A stretch of 64,000 nucleotides of DNA from Odontesthes bonariensis. Lineage: Eukaryota > Chordata > Actinopteri > Atheriniformes > Atherinopsidae. Under the pieces are notes generated by a model that was given only the letters and a program-made list of their open reading frames with translations, was not told the DNA's origin and ran no database searches. Numbering within the stretch: the stretch's first letter is position 1; each line of letters opens with the position of its first letter. Positions 51,153 through 61,536 of this stretch are shown here, one piece after another. The DNA is taken from positions 19,211,536-19,275,535 of the forward strand of contig NC_134524.1 in the NCBI RefSeq assembly GCF_027942865.1. Reading direction: 5' to 3'. The position numbers and the translations under genes were made by a program.

Positions 51153-52835
51153 CTATTTGAGTTTAATGAATTCGGCAGCGGTGGGCGTGGCCTCATCACG
51201 TGAAAGCCAGAGTCCAGCATGGAGCGGCTGGGTGAATGTGGTCTGGACTCTGTGGAGGAGAGTCATGGTGTCAGAGACGCTGTAGAAGGACAGAACACCC
51301 GCTCTGTGGTCCAGGTACACTCCTACTCTGGAGGACAGAGGGCCTGAGGTGTCAGAAGAAATATAATGGTAGCAAACTGTGAAAGAGTTTCTGTCACAAC
51401 ATAATGCCCAAGATTTTAAGTTGGATCCAAATGAGCTTTGATCTGAGTTTCCATCTCTTCTGATATCATCATATGTAACAGCCACTTCAACTTCTCTCCC
51501 ACTCCACTCCACCTCCCAGTAACAACGTCCAGTTAGACGCTGTTGACTCAAAACCTGCCACCTTCTATTGAATCTGTTTGAATGAAAGGAATATGACTGT
51601 TTTTCTTTCATTGCCGTTGCTTTTCTGTTCCCCTCAGATAATAACAGGTACATGTTTGCTGTGCTTGGATCCAGTGTTATCTTACGTGCATATCTTAACA
51701 TTCCAGCTCTGTTCTTCGGCTCTTCGGGTGACACTGAAACATCCTCTTCGGACACTGCCAGTGAGACGTTTGTCCACTGCTCTCTCAGAATGTCCTGCAG
51801 TTTATCTCTGGTCTCTGACACAGCTGCTGTCACATCCTCAAAGTACCTCAGAGGACGAGCTTTGATGCTGGATGAGTGTGTAGACTCACTGAGTGCAGAC
51901 AGTGAGGGGTAGCTGTGTAGAAACTGGCTGTGATCCTCTGTGTGTGAGAGCTGCTCCAGCTCGGTGTCTTTCCTCTTCAGCTCAGAGATCTCCTGCTTCA
52001 GCTTCCCCTGAAGCTCTCTGACTCGACTCACTTCAGCTTCCTGCTGGGATCTGAGCTGCTGCTTCACATCAGAGCTTCTTTTCTGGATGAGACGGATCAG
52101 CTCACTGAAGATCCCCTCACTGTCCTCCACTGCTTTATCAGCAGAGCCGTCGATGGCCTCCACCTCCTGTTGGAGCAGCTTCACATCTCTCTCTCGGCCC
52201 TGGATTCTCTGCTGGATTTGTTGTCGACTCTCCTCGAGCTCCTTCTGCTTCTCAGTCCTTTCTTCTGCTGTTGGGACCGTTTCATGGTCTTTATGTTCAT
52301 CCATTGTGCACAAAATGCAGATACTCTGCTGATCAGTACGACAGAAAATGGTCATCACCTGATCATGATGTGAGCAGATGTTCTGCTGGAGCTTCTCGGA
52401 GGGGTCGACCAGCTTGTGTTTCTTTAATGGTGGGGCTTCACAGTGAGGTTGGAGGTGTTTCTCACAGTAAGAAGCTGGGCAGACCACACAGAACTTGATG
52501 GCTTTCAGCTTCCTCCCAGTGCAGACATCACAGGCCACATCTTCAGGTCCAGCATAGCAGTGATCAGCTGGAGCAGCTTGGACTCCAGTCTTCTTCAGCT
52601 CTTCCACTAACTCTGCTAACATGATGTTTTTCTCCAGCACAGGCCTCTGTGTGAATGTTTTCCGACACTGAGGGCAGCTGTGGATTCCCATCTGATCCTC
52701 TTCATCCCAGTGGGTTTTGATACAGTTCTTGCAGTAGCTGTGTCCACAGGGAATCGTCACCGGATCCCTCAGCAGATCCAGACAGATCGAACAAGAGAAT
52801 TTCCCTGAATCCAGCTGATTTTCTTGCTGCTCCAT
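51153..52835 (-). CDS. TRIM E3 ligase, finTRIM/TRIM16-like, copy A
   Basis: A single-exon gene of 560 residues. The ATG at 52835 (MEQQENQLDS) is chosen because the frame upstream has no ATG and the three copies align from here. RING C3HC4: C15, C18, C30, H32, C35, C38, C54, C57. B-box 1 about 102-131 and B-box 2 with C154, H157, C165, D168, C173, C176, H181, H184. Coiled coil about 190-300. PRY-SPRY 386-560 with LDP, WEVE and YLDHRAGVLSFY motifs. Such proteins are RING ubiquitin ligases; in teleosts this type is greatly expanded and linked to antiviral immunity. Target unknown; the PRY-SPRY would decide it. All zinc ligands are present, so it looks functional. Named TRIM16-like in many fish annotations although mammalian TRIM16 lacks a RING. 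Confidence 0.9.
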   Translation of the reverse strand: MEQQENQLDSGKFSCSICLDLLRDPVTIPCGHSYCKNCIKTHWDEEDQMGIHSCPQCRKTFTQRPVLEKNIMLAELVEELKKTGVQAAPADHCYAGPEDVACDVCTGRKLKAIKFCVVCPASYCEKHLQPHCEAPPLKKHKLVDPSEKLQQNICSHHDQVMTIFCRTDQQSICILCTMDEHKDHETVPTAEERTEKQKELEESRQQIQQRIQGRERDVKLLQQEVEAIDGSADKAVEDSEGIFSELIRLIQKRSSDVKQQLRSQQEAEVSRVRELQGKLKQEISELKRKDTELEQLSHTEDHSQFLHSYPSLSALSESTHSSSIKARPLRYFEDVTAAVSETRDKLQDILREQWTNVSLAVSEEDVSVSPEEPKNRAGMLRYARKITLDPSTANMYLLLSEGNRKATAMKEKQSYSFHSNRFNRRWQVLSQQRLTGRCYWEVEWSGREVEVAVTYDDIRRDGNSDQSSFGSNLKSWALCCDRNSFTVCYHYISSDTSGPLSSRVGVYLDHRAGVLSFYSVSDTMTLLHRVQTTFTQPLHAGLWLSRDEATPTAAEFIKLK

Positions 52836-53259
52836 TTCACCTCTCAACAGCAGTAAATGTCTCACTAATTAATGCATCAAGCAAAGAAGCTGAAGCCTTC
52901 TGTCTTTTTTTTCAATTTTTTATTTTTTTTTCTACGCTCAGAAGCTTATTTGCAGTCAGTTCTTGCACTTTGCAGCACATTGGTTAAACCTTTGCTTCTG
53001 GGAGGAAACAGGAAATGTACTTCAAAACTCACAATCGTGGGTTTGTTTTCTTTTTTTTTTTTTTTTTTTTCATTGCACGAAATCTGGCAGTTTGAGTGTG
53101 GTTTTACATTTCCTGCTTTGCAATCGTGTTCACCTTCAAACTACTGAGTTAAAGCGGTGCTTTTCACTTCATATCTGTTCAACAACATCATTTACAGAGA
53201 GCTTTGTTTGGTTCTTTAATACAGTGTCAAGATTTTGAATGAAATACAACCAAAGGCAT

Positions 53260-54075
53260 ATTTCGCAACTGGTTATGACGTTCCATATCTGCCGTACCTG
53301 CCTGCATCTTCCACCCTGCTACTATGTGCTGGACCGTCTCAGAGGTCTCTTAGCACAGCCTGCACCTGGAGTCCTGTCTGGTGTTGTCCACCCCGGCCTC
53401 TGTTGCTCTTGTGCTCAGTGCCTTTTCTTGAGCTGCCATGATTAGGGCCTCTGTGCTGTCTTTCAGACCAGCCTTTACTAGCCACTGATAGGACTTATTG
53501 ATAACGGCCACTTCTTCAATCTGTCGGTGGTACGTGCCGTGCAGAGACTTATCCTTCCATGATGGTTTATCCCCGCCTCTCCAGGGTTTCAGCAGCCTGA
53601 GACACTCACTTAGCAGTTTATCTCTGGTTGCCATCTGCCTGATGTATTATTGGATATTTGTTTTTTTTTCATCCTGAACAGTGGCTCTGACGCTTGCCAG
53701 ACCCATCTTGCCTCTCTTAGATATATTTCGGCTGCATGAATCCAGTCCAAAAGACGTGCCGATGTCCTTGCTGTATTTTTTATTGAAGTCCGAGTGAGTT
53801 GATGTCTCGCTCGGTGCCGGCAATACAGCTTGATATCGTCCATGTTGAGGAGGTGGCTGAGGATTGCTCCACCTGGGAACCGGTATCCATAGCCACTCTT
53901 TGTGATAATCTAGCAGAGTGGGTTCAGGCCTACGCAGAACAGCAGCAGGGACAGAGCATCTCCTTGGTACATGCTTCACTTGATGGTAACTTGAACAGCT
54001 AGTTTTGAATTGGCCTGGAGAGTTGTCTTCCATAGGCCCATTGACTTCTTGAGGAAGGCTCTTGGCGTCCTACTT
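53260..54075 (-). pseudogene. R2-like non-LTR reverse transcriptase remnant
   Basis: Minus-strand frames, broken by shifts and at least one stop, give in order GDALSLLLFCVGLNPL, SGYGYRFPGG, the catalytic-type NMDDIKLYC, GTSFGLDSCSRNISKRGKM, LASVRATVQDE, and near the end GLKDSTEALIMAAQEKALST and TRQDSRCRLC. This is the palm-to-C-terminal part of a non-LTR retrotransposon polymerase, often annotated as R2-type; clade not certain. It lies between TRIM copies A and B and is not functional. Confidence 0.75.
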
Positions 54076-56281
54076 CATAAGTTCATTAAACTTTGGATAC
54101 TAGATATCACATCTCAATAGTCAGCCAGACATATTAAATGACCAATCTACAGTGAAGTTCCTTGTCTCCCCCAAATTAGTACTGTGTCTGCAACTCTGCA
54201 ATGTTTGATGTAACTAACCTACAAATCTCCAACAACAACACACACACATAAGCCAGAGGAATGATGTTTAAGTTTTATCAACAAAACTTAAATTGTTGTA
54301 GGTTGTCTCCTTTGGGGATATAAAGGTGCAGGTTTGAATTCGACACCAGCAAAGTTCCACTTAGAAATGAACAATTAATGCTTGGATGTATGTTTTCATT
54401 ACTCTCTGAATGAAATCGCGTGCGCATGAAAACCATGAACTGAGCTGCAGGTGAAAAAGTGTGAAGCAACACAACTCACACGTGTGAAAAGGACGGTGAT
54501 TTATACCAAACAGCGTCCTCTGCTGCCCTCAAAGTCCAAACCTTTTTTTTTTTTTTTCTTTTTTTTTGATGAGCTGCTAACCTCAGTTGATCTTAAATGA
54601 ATATTTAACCCTGATACAAAAAGCATGGCGCATGGTATTCTATAGAAATATCATTAGCAGTTCCACTGAAGGCTAACCATGAAAATACCTTGTTTTCTGG
54701 CTTCATGAGAAGATATGTTGTTCTTTTCATAGACATGTATGATATCAAGTAACTTTCAAAATTCAGTAACTTGTTCTGCTCTCTATGGGAATGGTTTGTT
54801 GAAATTGATTTTAGGTTATAGAGAGTTGGAGAAGAGGACAGATTTTGAGCAAAATGGGTGTTCCAATTCATCTCAAACCTTTTAAGGGAAGGAACCTTTT
54901 AAGAAGCGGTTGTTACACAGGGCTCTGTGCTGATCAGTCGAGCTCTTCCACACTAAACCGATTAAACACACCCTTTATGGAACTGGCTTTGAGGGCGAGG
55001 GTACGTTCTGTTGTAACGGGAGAGGGACAAACGGAAAAACAGCTGGCGTAAGGTTAGGACTTCTCTGTCGTCCGAAATGTCAGTTCATGTAGTAGGTTTT
55101 AGGTTAGTTTTTGAGAAAATTAGATAAACCTATTAAAAAAAAACTGGAAATCTGCTCCACAGCAAAAAAAAAAAAACGCCAGTCATCAACATACTTTTGG
55201 CCTCGTAGTGAAAATACATACACACACACACACGCTTGAGGGGATTTCATGCTTTAATCAGTTCGGGAAGGAAAGAGATTAAAATCAGATATTATTGATA
55301 CTTAATGCATTCAGTACATCTTCATTTTTGATCATTAGCAGATTTTCATCACAGTTTTTCGTCGTCAACATGTCAAAGATAAGTAAACAAATCATTTGTT
55401 GAAGGTAAATAAAGTTCGGTATCGCCTGTCCAACAAGTTAAATGTTTTAAAATATATATGTGTGCTTGTGCACAAAGATATTTTGTCGGGTAAAACAAGA
55501 CATTCTCACTTTTTAATTTGATTTCAACTTTCATCGGTTTTAATCAGTCTGAGCTTTATTTCTTTCAAGAAAATAGTTTAACTGTTGTCCAGCGGGTGAA
55601 TGGTTCACAGCAGGTGAGAAAACTGTTCGCACTCTCCCCTTTAAATATGACAAGAGAAAAAACAAAAACAAATCAAAAACATTGATTCTCGAACCATGAC
55701 TAATCACCGCAGCTCTACTTACTTGATTCAAACCCACCACAACAACCGCAGAATAAACCTTTTAACCAGATGGAAGCACCGTTCGGAATATGCTGAACAC
55801 GAGGAGTCGTATCCTTCAAACTAAAATGATAAATGGACATATTCACAATTGAAGACCTACATTTATCCAAGACACAGCCCCCTCCAAAACTATTGCCCGG
55901 CCACAGCCTTTATTTTTGCTGTGCAGTGAAAACGTTTGTGTACAGCAAACATAAAGGAAGAGGCCTCGCTGTTGCAGTAGTTTTTGAGGGGACTGTACGT
56001 GAACTGTTATATCACTGCAGTGTTATTTTCAGATACTTTTCTTTATGTCACGGCAAATGAAGGTTGTTGTTTTTTGTTACTTTACGTTTGAATTATGTGC
56101 TTTTTCAGATTATACATTTTTAAATCCACTAAAAAGATTCCCCTTCATCATTTAAGTCTGTGTTTCAAACGTTATTAATGTAAAAAGTTAAAGAGTTTAT
56201 CAGCTTTTAAAGTGCCGAGGCTCCTTTAAACAACTACAGAATTAAGAAACAGGACTGATCATAAACCTTTCCTCTGCCACT
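54076..56281. other. Intergenic between TRIM copies A and B
   Basis: A/T-rich sequence with T tracts and a short CA run near 55220. No gene or clear repeat is seen. Confidence 0.55.
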
Positions 56282-57961
56282 CTAATGACACTGTTTGACT
56301 TTCAACTCAGCTGTGGCTCCATATCCTAAAAGCCAAACTCCAGCGTGGAGCGGCTGGGTGAATGTGGTCTGGACTCTGTGGAGGAGAGTCATGGTGTCAG
56401 ACACGCTGTAGAAGGACAGAACACCCGCTCTGGGGTCCAGATACACTCCTACTCTGGAGGACAGAGGGCCTGAGAGCGGAGTTTTAACATTGTTGTACCA
56501 AAATTTCCATTTGTTTGTAAAACAGCATATTGCCCAAGATTTGTCATTGTGTCCAAAGGCCCATTCAGTTGACTTCCCTTCTCTGCTGATATTCTTGTAC
56601 GCGACTGCTACTTCAACTCCTCCCCCTTTCCACTCTACTTCCCAGTAACAGCGTCCAGTCAGGCTCTCTCTACTCAGGACCTGAATGTAGTAAGTGAATC
56701 TGTCTGGATGGAAAGGATAAGGTTGTTGTTGTGTCATTAATGTTGTTTTTCGGTTTCTGTCGGATAAGTACAGAAAAGTGTGTGCTGTGTTTGGATCCAT
56801 TGTGAGTTCTTGTAAATATCTCAAGAAGTCAGCTCTGGTCTTTGGTTCTGGTTTTGGCAGTAAAACATCCACATCAGACACTGCCAGTGAGACGTTTGTC
56901 CACTGCTCTCTCAGAATGTCCTGCAGTTTATCTCTGGTCTCTGACACAGCTGCTGTCACATCCTCAAAGTACCTCAGAGGACGAGCTTTGATGCTGGATG
57001 AGTGTGTAGACTCACTGAGTGCAGACAGTGAGGGGTAGCTGTGTAGAAACTGGCTGTGATCCTCTGTGTGTGAGAGCTGCTCCAGCTCGGTGTCTTTCCT
57101 CTTCAGCTCAGAGATCTCCTGCTTCAGCTTCCCCTGAAGCTCTCTGACTCGACTCACTTCAGCTTGCTGCTGGGATCTGAGCTGCTGCTTCACATCAGAG
57201 CTTCTTTTCTGGATGAGACGGATCAGCTCACTGAAGATCCTCTCACTGTCCTCCACTGCTTTATCAGTGAATCCATCAATGGCCTCCACCTCCTGTTGGA
57301 GCAGCTTCACATCGTGCTCTCGGTCCTGGATTCTCTGCTGGATTTGTTGTCGACTCCCCTCGAGCTCCTTCTGCTTCTCAGTCCTTTCTGCTTCTGCTGG
57401 GACTGTTTCATGGCCTTTATGTTCATCCATTAAGCAGAGATAACAGATACTCTGCTGATCAGTACGACAGAAAATCTTCATCACCTCATCGTGACGAGAG
57501 CAGACGTTCTCCTGGAGCTTCTCAGAGGGGTCGACCAGCTTGTGTTTCTTCAGTCGAGCTACATCATAGTGAGGTTGGAGGTGTTTCTCACAGTAAGAAA
57601 CCAAACATACCAGACAGGACTTGATGGCTTTCAGCTTCCTCCCAGTGCAGACATCACAGGCCACATCTTCAGGTCCAGCATAGCAGTGATCAGCTGGAGC
57701 AGCTTGGACTCCAGCCTTCTTCAGCTCTTCCACTAACTCTGCTAACATGATGTTTTTCATCAGCACAGGCCTCTGTGTGAATGTTTGCCTACACTTAGGG
57801 CAGCTGTGGATTCCCTTCCGAACCTCTTCATCCCAGTGGGTTTTAACACAGTTCATGCAGTAGCTGTGTCCACAGGGAATCGTCACCGGAACTTTCAGTA
57901 GATCCAGACAGATCGAACAAGAGAATTTCCCTGAATCCAACCGATTTCTTTCCTGCGCCAT
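56282..57961 (-). CDS. TRIM E3 ligase, finTRIM/TRIM16-like, copy B
   Basis: A single-exon gene of 559 residues. The ATG at 57961 (MAQERNRLDS) is the first in frame; the upstream extension has only TTG. RING C15, C18, C30, H32, C35, C38, C54, C57 intact; B-box 1, B-box 2 (ending DEHKGHETV) and coiled coil follow, then PRY-SPRY from about residue 386 with LTMDPNTAH, WEVEWKG and YLDPRAGVLSFY. The C-terminus ends in ELKVKQCH, unlike the AEF-x-K-x-K ends of the other copies. Its PRY-SPRY is closer to copy C than to copy A. A TATAAATA lies 42-49 bp upstream of the ATG. Function as for copy A by family only. Confidence 0.9.
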   Translation of the reverse strand: MAQERNRLDSGKFSCSICLDLLKVPVTIPCGHSYCMNCVKTHWDEEVRKGIHSCPKCRQTFTQRPVLMKNIMLAELVEELKKAGVQAAPADHCYAGPEDVACDVCTGRKLKAIKSCLVCLVSYCEKHLQPHYDVARLKKHKLVDPSEKLQENVCSRHDEVMKIFCRTDQQSICYLCLMDEHKGHETVPAEAERTEKQKELEGSRQQIQQRIQDREHDVKLLQQEVEAIDGFTDKAVEDSERIFSELIRLIQKRSSDVKQQLRSQQQAEVSRVRELQGKLKQEISELKRKDTELEQLSHTEDHSQFLHSYPSLSALSESTHSSSIKARPLRYFEDVTAAVSETRDKLQDILREQWTNVSLAVSDVDVLLPKPEPKTRADFLRYLQELTMDPNTAHTFLYLSDRNRKTTLMTQQQPYPFHPDRFTYYIQVLSRESLTGRCYWEVEWKGGGVEVAVAYKNISREGKSTEWAFGHNDKSWAICCFTNKWKFWYNNVKTPLSGPLSSRVGVYLDPRAGVLSFYSVSDTMTLLHRVQTTFTQPLHAGVWLLGYGATAELKVKQCH

Positions 57962-58002
57962 TTCACCTCTCAACAGCAGTAAATGTCTCAGCAGTTTGCC
58001 AG

Positions 58003-58010
58003 TATTTATA
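58003..58010 (-). promoter_or_regulatory. TATA-like box upstream of TRIM copy B
   Basis: TATAAATA on the minus strand, 42-49 bp before the ATG. With usual spacing, transcription would start near 57977, leaving a very short 5' leader. Only copy B shows it, so use is uncertain. Confidence 0.35.
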
Positions 58011-58829
58011 GTAAATAAAACGTCACTGAGGAACCAAACACATGACCCTTCTACCGGTTAAAGGTTTAACCCTATACTGGTCTGTGTATTATTGCAACAG
58101 AGTGAATTGCCAACCATTGCTACCAATTCTGAACTCCAATATCTTTAAAACATTACTAGCTATCAGCATGGAAATTATGGTTAAAAAGTAAGTGAACGTA
58201 ATGTTCAGTTTCAAAACGATTACATGAATATGCACCGATGCTGATTCCACATATATCTGGTTAATTTTTACAACAAATAACGTAGCAAAGTTGCGGTTTC
58301 TTGTTCATGAGAAAGACTTAACGAGTCTCACCAGAATGCTCCGAAATGCACAACATTTTTTTCCAGTCGAGTAAGGTCTGTGTTGTTCATCAAAACAGCA
58401 GCCCTGGGATACTTTGCTTTCTGTCAGCGAAGCCGCGAGGTTTATGTAAATGTAAAGGTAATTCAAGGGGCTCTGCATTGAGCCCAAGAGAGAGAAAAGA
58501 ATATAACAACATCAAAACAAGACGAAAAATGGCAAACCGTATTAAAATATTGTCCAAGCATTAGAATCATGTCCCTGAAAAACACCACTGCAATTCACAT
58601 TAAAGGGAACATTGATTGCAAAGTGGAATAAGTGAATGTAATAGCTCCACGTCAGACTGTAAGTTATGATGTAAATGAAAAGAAGGCAGTGAATAACAGA
58701 AAGTAGTTTAAGTTTATTTCTGAAATGTTTGCATGTTGTAATTCCAGCAGAGGGCAGCAGAGAAACTTAAAATACTTTTACCCGGTTTGGTTAGAACAGG
58801 GGAACCACCAGCTGATCAGCGACAAGACT
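58011..58829. other. Non-coding flank upstream of TRIM copy B
   Basis: No gene, repeat family or strong regulatory site recognised. Confidence 0.5.
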
Positions 58830-59757
58830 CAGTTATCATCAGTCTCCAACTCTTACTCCCATACATTCTCCTGTTGGAAAAATATGTTTTAACCCTCTTC
58901 TTCGTAACAATAATAAGTCAGTTAGATCCCTGTTTCAGAAGGAGGCGATTTCTACTCCTGCTGTCGTGCCTTTTTGGAATCGCTTTCGGATTAATATATC
59001 TTGGAAATTTACCTGGTTGCTCCCAAATCACTTTCTTCTGACTAACAAGGTAAAGGAAGTGTCCTTTAAACTCATTCACAGGATCTACCCTGCTAAAGAC
59101 TACCTAAAGAAGTCCAACTCTAACATTAATGTAAACTGTACCTTTTGTGACCTTTGCCCTGAATCCATTACTAATTTGTTCTGGTTGTGTCCTCATTGTA
59201 AACATTTCTGGCAACATTTTTGTCAATTTGTTGACTTAAAAATATCAGCAAGCTTCCAGTTATATTGAGAACATGTCCTGTTTGGGTTTCAACTAAGTGG
59301 CAAAATGAAGCCGAAGGTCTTCTTTATTAATTTATTAATTATCAAAGCTAAATTTCACATACACAAATGCAAATTTTTTAAAAGAAAACCAAATTTCTAT
59401 GTTTTTTTTTTATTGAATTAAAGCAATACTTGCTCACAATTAAACCTTCAACTAATCATAAAGCAAAAACAACAATATGGGCTTGTTCCCGACTTGGGAT
59501 TATTGACGAACTGTTGTCCTAAATCTTTGTTGTATTTGTTTTTTTTTTTTACACGAGACTCCTTGGCACATATGTCAGTTTGTTCAATAGTTTTCTTTTT
59601 GCAAGAGTTTTGTGACTGTCATTCTCTTATTATTATTCTTATCCTTATGCTCCCCTTGGCTGACTTTTTTTTGTCGTTATGTACACATTTATATGTCGTT
59701 ATTCTGCTTTGTTGCAAATAAAGTTAAAAAAACAAACAAAAAAAACCCCAAAAAACA
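58830..59757 (+). mobile_element. L1-like LINE, 3' end with A-rich tail
   Basis: Plus-strand translation near 58960-59265 gives FWNRFRINISWKFTWLLPN, LLTNKVKEVSFKLIHRIYP and a CTFCDLCPESITNLFWLCPH zinc-knuckle-like end, the C-terminus of an L1-type ORF2. Stops follow, then a short terminal frame and an AATAAAGTTAAAAAAACAAA tail at about 59718-59757. It is 5' truncated and dead, and points away from TRIM copy B. Confidence 0.7.
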
Positions 59758-61536
59758 GCTGATCAGTTCCCTTATGTCTGAGAGGACTTCCTGGTTTCTT
59801 TTCACCAGACGTGTGTCCAGTATAATTTGCGCTCTTATCATCAAAAGACTTGCAAAACAGTAAGTTGAAGCCCCCAACTCCGGCTCTGTATTCAACTCAG
59901 AACTAAAGTCAGTGCCAGGATCTGTCGTCCTGGTGTTTGGAGGCGTTGGTGCAGCAGCATTTAAACTCAGTCGCACACGTTCACTTACAAGTCAAATAAA
60001 TGTAAAACACTTGAGTCGAAGCAAACAAGTCTTTGCAGGAGAAAGTATTAAAATGTCAAAAGTGAGGATGCTCTTGATGGAATGAATTAAAATCTTTTAT
60101 CTTTTCATGTCCGTTCTGTGAGGAGAGTCATGAGGGATGAAAGATAAAATGATTGAATGTGGAAAAACGGACTAAAAGAAAAACAGTCTGACACATTTGA
60201 CACATTATTAGGAATAAATTCTCGCGAGGCTCGATTTGGAGCAATCTCAAACAATCCTACCTCTGATGAAAACGCAAAGTGAAGCAGAAGATGCCGGGAC
60301 TTCAGATTACTGCTGAATTTTCAAGTCAAAATGGGGGATTTCCTTGTCAAATCTGAGAGCTGTTTTACACCTGCATTCCTCACTTTTTAGTCTGAGTTTT
60401 GCACCTTGGTTTTACTTTTTCCAGCGGGAGGCAGTTGTTGCTGCAGCATCAAAATATTTCAGTTTTTCAATTCTTTGCCGATTCAATGAGATGTCTCAGT
60501 AACTCTCATCAGAGCCTTCAGCTGATCCCCAAAGCAGCTTCTCCTCTTCCTTTAACACCACATTGTGAGAAAACTTGACTCTTGGCAACGACAGCAGTAT
60601 GAAGTGTTTATTTGGTCAAACTTTACAGGGCCGCAGCCGACATAAACATTTGTTTGATCTCACAGAGAAAAGCTAAAGCTCCACATTTACATGTTTATGG
60701 CGTATGCTGCTCACAGCTTTTACATGAAGAGTCAAAGTGCTTATCGTAAATGAAAAGCATCGACTATTCTCACTCAGCCTGCCGTCATATGAAGAAACCA
60801 AAATTCCTGCAGCTGTTCAACAGTCATGATAGCATTAGAAGAGTATGTTTGCTCTAAATATTTGTTCGCTGTAAAAATGGAGGACAGAAAACGCAGACTT
60901 GATCTCCACAGGCTTTCACTCAAAATAAACAGTTCACTGAAGATAATCTGTTTAACATCCATGCTGATTTTTCAAAGTCGTTGCACATTAAGGCATCAAT
61001 AATGAGGGTCCCACAGCGGCCACAAAGTACAGAACTAGCTTTAGAAATTATCAAAAGAATATTCTCCAATCAGCTCCAGTTTGTATCTACATTTAATTTA
61101 ATGGCAATCATCACCTAAACCCACAACTATAGAATAAAACTATTAACCACACTGATCAAACATGTAAGCATGCTGAATATGAAGAGTTGTACTCTGTAAA
61201 CTCATAGAATGTCCTGACACATTAACACATGTAAATATATCTGCAGGTTTAATCATATCATTGCAATACTATTATCACACCACAGACCCGTCTATGCCCA
61301 TCTACATTACATTTTTGGATAGTCTACGCTTGTATTATACGTTTTCAAACTTTTAACTTTTAAGTCTGCTTTCATCTGCTGACTTTGTGTCAAAGGTATT
61401 TTTCCAGAAATGAACTTGATGAACTTCTGAACTTTGACATGTTGAAGCCTGAAACCTAGAAAGCAACTGAAGTGGTACATATCACGATGCCGACACATAC
61501 CTGAACATAAACCTTCCCTCTGCGACTGTAATGACT
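59758..61536. other. Intergenic between TRIM copies B and C
   Basis: No gene seen. Short reading frames on both strands have no recognisable content. Confidence 0.55.

Noticed and set aside
51578-51912. Plus-strand frames inside the TRIM genes (also at 56778 and 62042)
   Set aside because: Antisense shadows that recur only because the three TRIM genes are similar.
52836-52865. Longer N-terminus for TRIM copy A (and similar extensions of copies B and C)
   Set aside because: The extensions begin at GTG or TTG, not ATG, and the copies align from the MEQQ/MAQ methionine.
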